Assembly: GCA_002438545.1 (NCBI GenBank)
Contig: DJPK01000067.1
Coordinates: 1-5,976, forward strand
Length of the DNA stretch: 5,976 nucleotides
From: Caryophanales bacterium UBA6414
Lineage (GTDB): Bacteria; Bacillota_I; Bacilli_A; RF39; UBA660
Direction of reading: 5' to 3'
In this document: positions 1-5,398 of the stretch, in pieces
How positions within the stretch are numbered: position 1 is the stretch's first letter
Layout: every line of letters begins with the position of its first letter
Made by a program: the position numbers and the translations under genes
Notes under the pieces: generated by a model
The model's input: only the letters and a program-made list of their open reading frames with translations
Told to the model about the DNA's origin: nothing
Database searches by the model: none

Positions 1-323
1 TTATTAAAGGACAGACTATTGCTACTAAGAATAGTTTAATTACTACTAATAATATTGAAACTAGAATATATTTATATAAAGAAGATGAAAGTAATAATAC
101 AACAATAAGTAAAGAGTTAGATTCTAGTATTAATATATCTTTGTGGGATACAGTTGTTAGTGGTAAGATAATAAGTATAGATAATATGATAAGAAGCGGT
201 GAATATACTAATATAGATATTTTGTTAGATAAAGATATTACAGTAGATGTTGGATATTCATTTAAGATAATAGAAGATAATACTACTATTGGTGTAGGTG
301 TTATTACAAAGGTTAATAAGTAG
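1..323 (+). CDS. C-terminal fragment of a divergent EF-Tu-like protein (domain III)
   Basis: The frame is open from the left edge (first full codon at base 3) to a TAG at 321-323, giving 106 visible residues; the true start lies outside the window. The visible part can be laid along EF-Tu domain III from end to end. 'KGQTIATKNSL' (2-12) matches the domain II/III junction 'RGQVLAKPGSI', and 'ETRIYLYKEDE' (19-29) matches 'EAEVYVLKKEE'. 'SLWDTVVSGKI' (46-56) matches 'FRTTDVTGTI', and 'GYSFKIIEDNTTIGVGVITK' (84-103) matches '[20 protein letters not shown]'. The beta-barrel pattern is kept, but signature residues of true EF-Tu are lost: the YRPQF segment and the GGRT turn, here EDNTT. It is therefore probably not the housekeeping tuf product but a paralogue or a small EF-Tu-C-terminal-domain protein. 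Whether a GTPase domain precedes it cannot be seen. A TTG at 141 could start a 60-residue ORF but would cut the domain in half, so I reject it as the start. uppP follows 15 bp downstream and is probably co-transcribed. Confidence 0.72.
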   Translation, partial: IKGQTIATKNSLITTNNIETRIYLYKEDESNNTTISKELDSSINISLWDTVVSGKIISIDNMIRSGEYTNIDILLDKDITVDVGYSFKIIEDNTTIGVGVITKVNK

Positions 324-338
324 AAAGAAGGTATAAAT

Positions 339-1157
339 ATGAGTTTATGGCAAAGTATAGTTTTAGGGATAATACAAGGAATTGGCGAGTTTTTACCAAT
401 ATCTTCTTCAGCACATTTAATAATTATTCCATATTTATTTAATTTTAATTTAAGTATGACGGAGAGTGAGAAGTTAGCATTTGATGTAGCATTACATTTT
501 GGAACATTGATGTCCGTACTTATAGTATATTTTAAAGATTGGTTAAAGTTAGTAGGGGGAGTATTCCAGAAGGTATTTAAGAAGAAAGATAACTTTAATA
601 ATAGAATGTTTTGGTATTTAGTAGCTGCTACTATTCCTGGAGCAGTAGTTGGTATGTTGTTTGAAGATGTTATTACTAATGTTGTTAGAGAAAATGTTTT
701 AATTATTGCTATTTGTTTAGCAGTTATGGGAGTACTTATCTATTTAGGTGATAAATGGGCAAGCCAACATTATACTAAAGAAACAAGTTTTAAGGAATTA
801 ACATTTAAACAAACTTTTATTATTGGTTTATCACAAGCTTTAGCGGTTATTCCGGGTTTTTCTAGAAGTGGGACAACAATATTAGCCGCTAGATTAATGG
901 GTGTATCAAGAGAAGCAGCAGCTAAGTTTACTTTCTTATTATCAACACCAATTATTTTTGGAGCAGCTATTGTTAATGTTGGTGATTTAATTATTAGTAA
1001 AGAAATAATAGTAGGTATTATTACTTCAATGGTAGTAGGACTTTTATGTATTAAATTCTTATTAGCATATATTAAGAAACATGATTTTTCAGTATTTGCT
1101 TTTTATAGAGTATTAATTGCAATAGTAATAGTTTTAAAATTAATTATAACTAGATAA
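339..1157 (+). CDS. uppP: Undecaprenyl-diphosphatase UppP (BacA family)
   Basis: This integral membrane phosphatase of 272 residues removes one phosphate from undecaprenyl pyrophosphate, regenerating the lipid carrier for peptidoglycan and other wall polymers; family members also confer bacitracin tolerance. Both family signatures are present. The N-terminal 'QGIGEFLPISSSAHL' (13-27) carries the catalytic Glu17 and His26, and 'PGFSRSGTT' (172-180) carries the phosphate-binding Arg176. The family usually has Thr before the catalytic Glu (QGxTEFLP); here it is Gly16. The first acidic position of Gram-negative BacA is Gln13, which is usual for Gram-positive members. Hydrophobic stretches along the chain (about 5-35, 45-65, 90-135, 195-215, 222-245, 250-270) fit the multi-pass fold, and the length is normal. 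The ATG at 339 has AGAAGG (326-331) at good spacing. It follows an EF-Tu-like gene by 15 bp and ends at a strong terminator. The product assignment is secure; operon membership is inferred from spacing. Confidence 0.96.
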   Translation: MSLWQSIVLGIIQGIGEFLPISSSAHLIIIPYLFNFNLSMTESEKLAFDVALHFGTLMSVLIVYFKDWLKLVGGVFQKVFKKKDNFNNRMFWYLVAATIPGAVVGMLFEDVITNVVRENVLIIAICLAVMGVLIYLGDKWASQHYTKETSFKELTFKQTFIIGLSQALAVIPGFSRSGTTILAARLMGVSREAAAKFTFLLSTPIIFGAAIVNVGDLIISKEIIVGIITSMVVGLLCIKFLLAYIKKHDFSVFAFYRVLIAIVIVLKLIITR

Positions 1158-1160
1158 TAA

Positions 1161-1190
1161 AAAAGGACGCTTAATCTTGAGCGTTCTTTT
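1161..1190. terminator. Bidirectional intrinsic terminator between uppP and the DUF2130 gene
   Basis: GGACGCT (1165-1171) pairs with AGCGTTC (1180-1186) with one G-T wobble. The stem is extended by AAAA (1161-1164) against TTTT (1187-1190), and the loop is 8 nt. The A/T flanks give U tracts in both directions: TTTT for the uppP transcript, and six U's after AGCGTCC for the minus-strand gene. The hairpin lies inside the last codons of the minus-strand gene, whose TAA stop (1171-1173) falls at the loop edge. Confidence 0.82.
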
Positions 1191-2358
1191 CATCTTCAAA
1201 CATCTTGGCGACAGTAGGACTATTACTAGTTAGCTTTTTAATAGTTAAATCATCTATCTTATTATTAGCAAGACGTAGGTTATTTTCACTAGATATTAAG
1301 GCATCTTTAATCTTTTGTAAGTGATCCATTGATTTATCAATTTCTTCAATAGCCTTTTTAAACTTTTCACTAGCTAGGCGATAGTTTCTACCAAAGCCTT
1401 CTTTAAATGAATTAATATTATCTTCAAAGTGTGAGATATCAATATTTTGATTTTGAACTATTTGAAGTTCTTTTTTATATCCTAAAGTATTTAAGGCAGC
1501 TCCTCGTAATAGAGTAATTAATGGTATAAAGAATTGAGGTCTAATTACATACATTTTAGGATATCTATGAGACATATCAACAATACCAGTGTTATAGTAT
1601 TCATTATCTATTTCTAGTAGAGAAACTAAAACAGCATATTCACAATTTTTCTCTTTACGATCTTTATCTAATTCTTTTAAGAAGTCTTCATTTTTATGTT
1701 TAGAACTTGTTTCATCAGCTTCATTTTTCATTTCAAACATAATAGAGATAATTTCTATACCATCTTCATCATATTCTCTAAAGATAAAGTCTCCTTTAGA
1801 GCCGGTTTTAATATCATTATCTTTTTCAAAGTAAACATTACCAAATAGCGGTCTTAATTTATTAAACTCATTATTGCAATGTTGCTCTAGTGATTCACCA
1901 ATCATTTTAGTGGATTGTCTAGCTTTAAAATCTTTATAATAAGCTATTTGTTCATCTTTATTTTTTATTTTATCTTCATATTGTTCTTTTAAAGATTTTT
2001 CTTTAAGAAGATAAGTATTACTACTATTTTCTAGTTTATTATTTAGATCATTTATTTCTTTTTCTTTTTCACTTAAAGCATTTTTTAATACTAATTCTTG
2101 GTTAGTATCTTTAAGTTTAAGTTCATTTTGTAAGTTAGTAATAGTTAATTCTTTTTTATTTATTTCATCACTATATTTCTTTTCTAATTCAATTTGAACT
2201 AGTTTAATAGAGTTTTCTTTATCTTTTTGATATTCTTTATCTCGTAAAGTAATTTCTTTATTAAATTCACTATCTCTTACTTGTTTAACAATAGAAGCAT
2301 AATCACTTTCATCTATTTGAAAGATAGTGCCACAGTTAGGACATTTTATTTCATTCAT
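1171..2358 (-). CDS. DUF2130 family protein (zinc-finger-like N-terminus, coiled coil, putative PD-(D/E)XK fold)
   Basis: This 395-residue cytoplasmic protein belongs to the DUF2130 family (COG4487). The N-terminus has a single CPNC knuckle (Cys6, Cys9) followed by 'GTIFQID', a half zinc-ribbon. Residues about 30-145 are rich in K, E, L and N and look like a long coiled coil. The conserved domain spans about 146-290. It includes 'STKMIGESLEQHC' (149-161), 'GSKGDFIFRE' (186-195), 'MFEMKNE' (207-213), and the 'YAVLVSLLE' and 'MYVIRPQFF' segments. Asp190 followed by Glu209-x-Lys211 resembles the D...ExK core of PD-(D/E)XK nucleases, so DNA or RNA cleavage is possible, but no activity is known to me for the family. 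A second helical region (about 310-370) ends the protein. The ATG at 2358 has AGGTGAT (2362-2368) just upstream. The gene is convergent with uppP and lies 64 bp downstream of a DUF378 gene on the same strand. Family assignment is strong; function is unknown. Confidence 0.87.
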   Translation of the reverse strand: MNEIKCPNCGTIFQIDESDYASIVKQVRDSEFNKEITLRDKEYQKDKENSIKLVQIELEKKYSDEINKKELTITNLQNELKLKDTNQELVLKNALSEKEKEINDLNNKLENSSNTYLLKEKSLKEQYEDKIKNKDEQIAYYKDFKARQSTKMIGESLEQHCNNEFNKLRPLFGNVYFEKDNDIKTGSKGDFIFREYDEDGIEIISIMFEMKNEADETSSKHKNEDFLKELDKDRKEKNCEYAVLVSLLEIDNEYYNTGIVDMSHRYPKMYVIRPQFFIPLITLLRGAALNTLGYKKELQIVQNQNIDISHFEDNINSFKEGFGRNYRLASEKFKKAIEEIDKSMDHLQKIKDALISSENNLRLANNKIDDLTIKKLTSNSPTVAKMFEDEKNAQD

Positions 2359-2390
2359 TTTATCACCTAACTTAAGTATAACATAAAAAT

Positions 2391-2421
2391 AAAAAAACTA
2401 CACTAAAATTATAGCATAGTT
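2391..2421 (-). terminator. Terminator-like hairpin after the DUF378 gene
   Basis: Read on the minus strand, AACTATGCTA (2421-2412) pairs with TAGTGTAGTT (2405-2396). This gives a 10-bp stem with two adjacent wobbles and a 6-nt loop, merging into a run of T's (2397-2391) and then ATTTTT. It begins right after the DUF378 stop codon. The stem is AT-rich and so of moderate strength; leaky read-through into the DUF2130 gene is possible. It overlaps a consensus -10 box. Confidence 0.6.
2408..2416 (-). promoter_or_regulatory. Candidate extended -10 promoter for the DUF2130 gene
   Basis: The minus strand reads TGCTATAAT, a perfect extended -10 (TGnTATAAT). It sits about 50 bp upstream of the DUF2130 ATG and would leave a leader of about 40 nt. 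At 17-bp spacing the -35 position reads ATTTAG, which is poor, so the promoter would rely on the extended -10. A second weaker -10, TATACT (2375-2380), is closer to the gene. The box is partly in the loop of the preceding hairpin. Confidence 0.45.
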
Positions 2422-2422
2422 A

Positions 2423-2620
2423 TTATCTATCTAAATCTTTAGTTAAAATAGCTATATCTAATAAACCAGATATAAGTACTAAAATATATACTAATCTAGT
2501 TAATAGGGTACCATCTCCAAAAAGATATTCGACTAAGTTGAAGTTAAATATACCTACTAGTCCCCAATTAATACAACCTATAATACTAATTACTAAACCA
2601 GTTTTAAGTAAAGCATTCAT
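2423..2620 (-). CDS. DUF378 family small membrane protein
   Basis: This 65-residue protein has two transmembrane helices (about 5-26 and 40-60) joined by a short loop 'NLVEYLFGDG'. The motif 'GCINWGLVGIFNFNLVEYLF' (15-34) closely matches the DUF378 (PF04070) hallmark 'GALNWGLVGLFGFDLVAALF', and the second helix 'RLVYILVLISGL' matches 'RIIYILVGLAGL'. It is full length for the family. Its function is unknown; a role in the cell membrane is certain only in the sense of location. The start at 2620 is preceded by a perfect AAGGAGG ribosome binding site (2629-2635), suggesting strong translation. It is transcribed divergently from the lipoprotein gene. No convincing -35/-10 pair was found on this strand in the AT-rich upstream region. 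Confidence 0.9.
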   Translation of the reverse strand: MNALLKTGLVISIIGCINWGLVGIFNFNLVEYLFGDGTLLTRLVYILVLISGLLDIAILTKDLDR

Positions 2621-2701
2621 CTTTTATTCCTCCTTTTTTATACTACTAATATATTTACCAAAAAAACAAAAAATATTCATCATAAACCTTAATTCCTTCC
2701 A

Positions 2702-2707
2702 TATAAT
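2702..2707 (+). promoter_or_regulatory. Candidate -10 box for the lipoprotein gene
   Basis: A perfect TATAAT lies 30 bp upstream of the ATG at 2737, in the divergent 116-bp intergenic region. At 17-bp spacing the -35 position reads ATCATA, which is weak. The predicted transcript would start near 2714 and run through the GGGGTGA ribosome binding site (2727-2733). Perfect -10 boxes arise easily by chance in DNA this AT-rich, so confidence is limited. Confidence 0.45.
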
Positions 2708-2736
2708 TTAATAGAAAGATTTTAATGGGGTGAAAT

Positions 2737-3768
2737 ATGAAAAAAACTTTCTTAATATTTATTTTGGTTGTAATATTTATTACTGGATGTGGGAAAACTA
2801 GTTCTAGTAAAGTAGTAGATGAATTTGGTAAAAAAATTAATAATTTAAAAAGTTATTACGTTGAAGGAGTTATGGAATTAATAAATAATGAAGATATATA
2901 TACATATAATGTTAAAGTTTCTTATAAGAAGAATGATTATTATAAAATAGATTTAGTTAATACTACTAATAATCATGAACAAGTTATTTTAAGAAATGAT
3001 ACAGGTATATATGTAATTACACCATCACTAAATAAAAGCTTTAAGTTTCAAAGTGATTGGCCATACAATAATTCTCAAGTATATTTATTAACATCTTTAT
3101 TAGATGATATAAATAATACTGATAATATTAGTATGAAAGAAGTAGATAATAAATATGTATTAACTTCTAATGTAAATTATCCTAATAATGATAAATTAAC
3201 TAGTCAAGAAATATATATGGATAAGAATTATAATGTTAAAGAAGTAAGAGTATTAGATAAAGATGGAAATGTAGAAATAAAGATGACTTTTGATAAGATA
3301 GATTATAGTCCTAAATTTAAAGATAATTATTTTGATTTAAATCAGATAATTGAGGAAAAGAATATAGGTTCTAATACGGATAATAAAGATAATAAGACAG
3401 AACAAACTAAGAGTACTGCTACGATAGATGATATAGTATATCCTATGTATTTACCTACTAATACTTATTTAACTAGTCAAGAAAAAGTTAGTACTTCTAC
3501 TGGTGAGAGGTTAATATTAACATTTGATGGTGATAATCCATTTATCTTAGTTGAAGAAGTATCAAAAGCTAATGACGAACATGTTATAGTACCTACATTT
3601 GGAGAGTTAGAATTATTAGCAGATTCAGTGGCTATAGTTAATAATAATTCAGTAAATTGGTATAGTAATGGTATTGAATATTATTTAGCTAGTAATACTA
3701 TGAAAACAGGGGAGATACTAGAGATAGTTAGATCTATTAGTGTTTTACCAGTAGCTAATTTAAAATAA
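2737..3768 (+). CDS. Two-domain lipoprotein with a LolA/GerS-like N-terminal domain
   Basis: This 343-residue exported lipoprotein has a short charged N-terminus (MKKT), a hydrophobic segment (5-16) and the lipobox 'ITGC' with Cys18 as the lipidation site. It should be anchored on the outer face of the cytoplasmic membrane. Residues about 25-205 alternate short strands: 'NNLKSYYVEGVMEL', 'YNVKVSYKKNDYYKIDLVN', 'EQVILRNDTGIYVITPSLNK', 'EIYMDKNYNVKEVRVLD' and 'VEIKMTFDKIDYSP'. This is the pattern of LolA-fold proteins of Gram-positives, such as YdcC of Bacillus and GerS of Clostridioides. A polar linker rich in N, D, K and T (about 207-228) leads to a second domain (about 231-343, from 'YPMYLPTNTYLTSQE') resembling the DUF4367-like C-terminal half of such proteins. 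YdcC/GerS relatives are tied to sporulation and cortex processing, but this fold is also used elsewhere, so function is not assigned. The ATG is preceded by GGGGTGA (2727-2733). The gene appears monocistronic, with a terminator directly after the tandem TAA-TAG stops. Confidence 0.72.
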   Translation: MKKTFLIFILVVIFITGCGKTSSSKVVDEFGKKINNLKSYYVEGVMELINNEDIYTYNVKVSYKKNDYYKIDLVNTTNNHEQVILRNDTGIYVITPSLNKSFKFQSDWPYNNSQVYLLTSLLDDINNTDNISMKEVDNKYVLTSNVNYPNNDKLTSQEIYMDKNYNVKEVRVLDKDGNVEIKMTFDKIDYSPKFKDNYFDLNQIIEEKNIGSNTDNKDNKTEQTKSTATIDDIVYPMYLPTNTYLTSQEKVSTSTGERLILTFDGDNPFILVEEVSKANDEHVIVPTFGELELLADSVAIVNNNSVNWYSNGIEYYLASNTMKTGEILEIVRSISVLPVANLK

Positions 3769-3776
3769 TAGATAAT

Positions 3777-3812
3777 AAAGATTATAGGTATAACTATAGT
3801 CTTTTTATTTTT
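3777..3812 (+). terminator. Intrinsic terminator of the lipoprotein gene
   Basis: AAAGATTATAG (3777-3787) pairs with CTATAGTCTTT (3794-3804) with one wobble, giving an 11-bp stem with a 6-nt loop GTATAA. T-rich sequence follows (3802-3806, then 3808-3812). It begins 8 bp after the stop codon. Confidence 0.8.
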
Positions 3813-3847
3813 ATACTAAAACTCTAGATTTATTTAATTAAATAGTT

Positions 3848-3853
3848 TATAAT
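3848..3853 (+). promoter_or_regulatory. Candidate -10 box for the prepilin operon
   Basis: TATAAT lies 25 bp upstream of the first prepilin ATG. At 17-bp spacing the -35 position (3825-3830) reads TAGATT, which matches the consensus at three of six bases. It sits just after the lipoprotein terminator, where a new promoter is expected because the operon is cut off from upstream transcription. AGGTGAT (3866-3872) provides the ribosome binding site. Confidence 0.45.
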
Positions 3854-3877
3854 TATATTAATAATAGGTGATATGAT

Positions 3878-4882
3878 ATGAAACTAAATAATAAAGGTTA
3901 TTTAATAGTAGAAGTTATTTTAGCAGGTGTTTTAACATTTGCAATGGCATATTTTTTAATTAATTTAACTTTAAAGATTAGAAATAAATCTGATGATGTT
4001 AATGTTGAAACAGTTATGCTAAATGATAAGACAGTAATTACTAATGAAATAATGAGTGATGTTATTGGTAATAAAGTTAAAAATATAATAAAAATAGATA
4101 ATGGAATTACGATAAACTTTGAAGGCGGTACTTCTAAGGATTTAACAATAGTTAATAATACTATAAATTATGGTACGTATACTAAAAAGTTTAATGAAAA
4201 TGCAATAGTAGGTAATGTAAATATAAAAAGAAGTGGTAATTACTTTTTAATAGAAATACCAGTATCTACTAAATATTCAGATAAGGATTACGGAATAAAT
4301 ATATTAGCATTTACTGAAGAAGAATTTGAAACGCTTTGGTGTAATTTGAGTGCGAATGATACAGAAATTACTGCTGAAACTTCCAATGGTTTACTATATT
4401 ATGGATGGAATTCCTCATATAGTGGAGAGAATAGTAAGAGTATGCCAATTGGTGTAGGAGAGTATACTTATTATATAAAGGATACTATGAGTAATATTAG
4501 TAACTGTAGTATATCAATAGTTAATACAACAGCTAGCTGTCCAAGTGGATATAGTATGAACTCTGCTGGAACTCAATGTGTACAAGTAACAGCTGCTTCT
4601 TCATATTGGGTAAACGGAGGATCTTGTAGTTGTGCAACTGGTAGTGCTTCTAATCCTACTGTATCAGGTAGCTGTAGTGGTGGACATTGTTATTGTGGTA
4701 ATAGTGGAAGTGTTAGATCCAATGGTTGTACTTATACTAGAAAATATAGTTGTAGCACTGGTGACCGTAGTGGTTCTAATTGTTATTCTTATAGCAGTGT
4801 ATCTAAAACATGTTCTGAAGGTTATACTAAAGTAAATGATACATATTGTTCGAAAGTAACAGGAGGTAATAATGAAGGTTAA
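3878..4882 (+). CDS. Type IV prepilin-like protein with a cysteine-rich C-terminal module
   Basis: The 334-residue protein begins with a class III prepilin leader: MKLNNKG, cleaved after Gly7, then YLIVE with Glu at +5, and a hydrophobic helix to about 33. This predicts processing by a prepilin peptidase and assembly into, or capping of, a pilus or pseudopilus. Residues 35-148 look like a pilin globular domain. Residues about 150-216 ('LWCNLSAND' through 'GVGEYTYYIKDTMSNISNC') resemble a small Ig-like domain with Cys155 and Cys210 as a probable disulfide. Residues 219-327 hold 12 further cysteines (221, 234, 250, 252, 266, 271, 273, 284, 292, 302, 312, 324) in a Ser/Gly/Tyr-rich context. A 'CPSGY...C' unit (221-234) and a 'CSEGY...C' unit (312-324) bracket a core with CSC and CYC motifs. 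I do not recognise the cysteine-rich module. The start has AGGTGAT upstream, and the gene overlaps the next prepilin gene by 11 bp. An adhesive or minor tip pilin is my inference; no assembly genes are in view. Confidence 0.83.
   Translation: MKLNNKGYLIVEVILAGVLTFAMAYFLINLTLKIRNKSDDVNVETVMLNDKTVITNEIMSDVIGNKVKNIIKIDNGITINFEGGTSKDLTIVNNTINYGTYTKKFNENAIVGNVNIKRSGNYFLIEIPVSTKYSDKDYGINILAFTEEEFETLWCNLSANDTEITAETSNGLLYYGWNSSYSGENSKSMPIGVGEYTYYIKDTMSNISNCSISIVNTTASCPSGYSMNSAGTQCVQVTAASSYWVNGGSCSCATGSASNPTVSGSCSGGHCYCGNSGSVRSNGCTYTRKYSCSTGDRSGSNCYSYSSVSKTCSEGYTKVNDTYCSKVTGGNNEG
4861..4866 (+). promoter_or_regulatory. Ribosome binding site of the second prepilin gene, inside the first
   Basis: A perfect AGGAGG lies 5 nt before the ATG at 4872 and within the last codons of the first prepilin gene, where it contributes to Gly-Gly codons. 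Together with the 11-bp overlap, this fixes the start of the second gene and suggests translational coupling of the pair. Confidence 0.85.
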
Positions 4883-5360
4883 TAATAAGGGATTTATGAT
4901 GGCTGAAGTGATAGTTACTTGTTCAATAGTAGTAATAACTTTAGTAGGATTATTTACTAGTTATAGTAAAGCTTATTTAAGGTATAAAGAGAGAAGTTAT
5001 TATTATAATGTTGATAATAGTTATGCATGTAATTATTTAAGAGATTTGTTAATTGAGAATAATATATTGTATACTAATAATGCTAGTTACTATTATATAA
5101 GTAGTACTGCAAATAATGATATTGATGTATTATTTAATAATTATAATATTACTAATGCTATAGTGGTAGACTTATCGCAGACTAATAATATTGAAGGGTT
5201 AGTTACTGATACTATGAATAATACATATAAAGATTATTTAAAATATTTAAATAATAGTATTGTATATGACTTAACTAAAGAAAAATATTTATTAATAATA
5301 GAAAGAAAAAAAGTAGTTAATGATACTACTAACTACTATTATGGAAGTTTGATATTTTAA
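4872..5360 (+). CDS. Type IV prepilin-like protein (minor pseudopilin)
   Basis: This 162-residue protein has a class III prepilin leader, MKVNNKG, cleaved after Gly7, then FMMAE with the conserved Glu at +5. A hydrophobic helix (about 8-28, 'FMMAEVIVTCSIVVITLVGL') supports membrane insertion before assembly. The rest is tyrosine- and asparagine-rich, with 'YYYNVDNSYACNYLRDLLIE' (43-62) continuing the amphipathic helix, a central mixed region, and C-terminal strands near 'EKYLLIIERKK' and 'NYYYGSLIF'. Only Cys17 (in the helix) and Cys53 are present, unlike its cysteine-rich neighbour. The size suits ComG-type or type II secretion-type minor pseudopilins, but no specific orthologue is recognised. 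It overlaps the upstream prepilin gene by 11 bp with an internal AGGAGG, so the two are very likely co-expressed and perhaps partners in the same filament. A strong bidirectional terminator follows 5 bp after the stop. Confidence 0.82.
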   Translation: MKVNNKGFMMAEVIVTCSIVVITLVGLFTSYSKAYLRYKERSYYYNVDNSYACNYLRDLLIENNILYTNNASYYYISSTANNDIDVLFNNYNITNAIVVDLSQTNNIEGLVTDTMNNTYKDYLKYLNNSIVYDLTKEKYLLIIERKKVVNDTTNYYYGSLIF

Positions 5361-5365
5361 AAAAG

Positions 5366-5398
5366 AAAACAATTTAGTAAAGAATACTAGATTGTTTT
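5366..5398. terminator. Bidirectional intrinsic terminator between the prepilin operon and the rodA/ftsW-like gene
   Basis: AAAACAATTTAGTA (5366-5379) pairs with TACTAGATTGTTTT (5385-5398), a 14-bp stem with one wobble and a 5-nt loop AAGAA. It is followed by T on the plus strand. The complementary strand ends the hairpin with TTTT-C-TTTTTT, so it can stop transcripts arriving from both convergent genes. Its right arm touches the TAA stop of the minus-strand gene (5398-5400). Confidence 0.85.

Noticed and set aside
141..323. A short gene starting at TTG 141
   Set aside because: The frame is open to the left edge and the EF-Tu domain III match begins well before this codon, so it is an internal codon.
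2636..2700. A sigma-A promoter for the DUF378 gene on the minus strand
   Set aside because: Several TATATT/TAGTAT/TATGAT-like boxes exist, but none has a credible -35 with proper spacing and enough room before the ribosome binding site. The region is too AT-rich to choose.
2840..3360. Repeats in the AAT/AGT/ACT-rich stretches of the lipoprotein and pilin genes
   Set aside because: They are low-complexity codon runs (Asn, Ser, Thr) with no constant unit or spacing, so neither a tandem repeat nor a CRISPR array.
4632..4835. A 67-residue hydrophobic ORF, very rich in Val/Ile/Leu, inside the cysteine-rich prepilin region
   Set aside because: It is an out-of-frame reading of the GGT/TGT/AGT-rich cysteine module. 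It lacks a ribosome binding site, and the surrounding prepilin frame is clearly coding.
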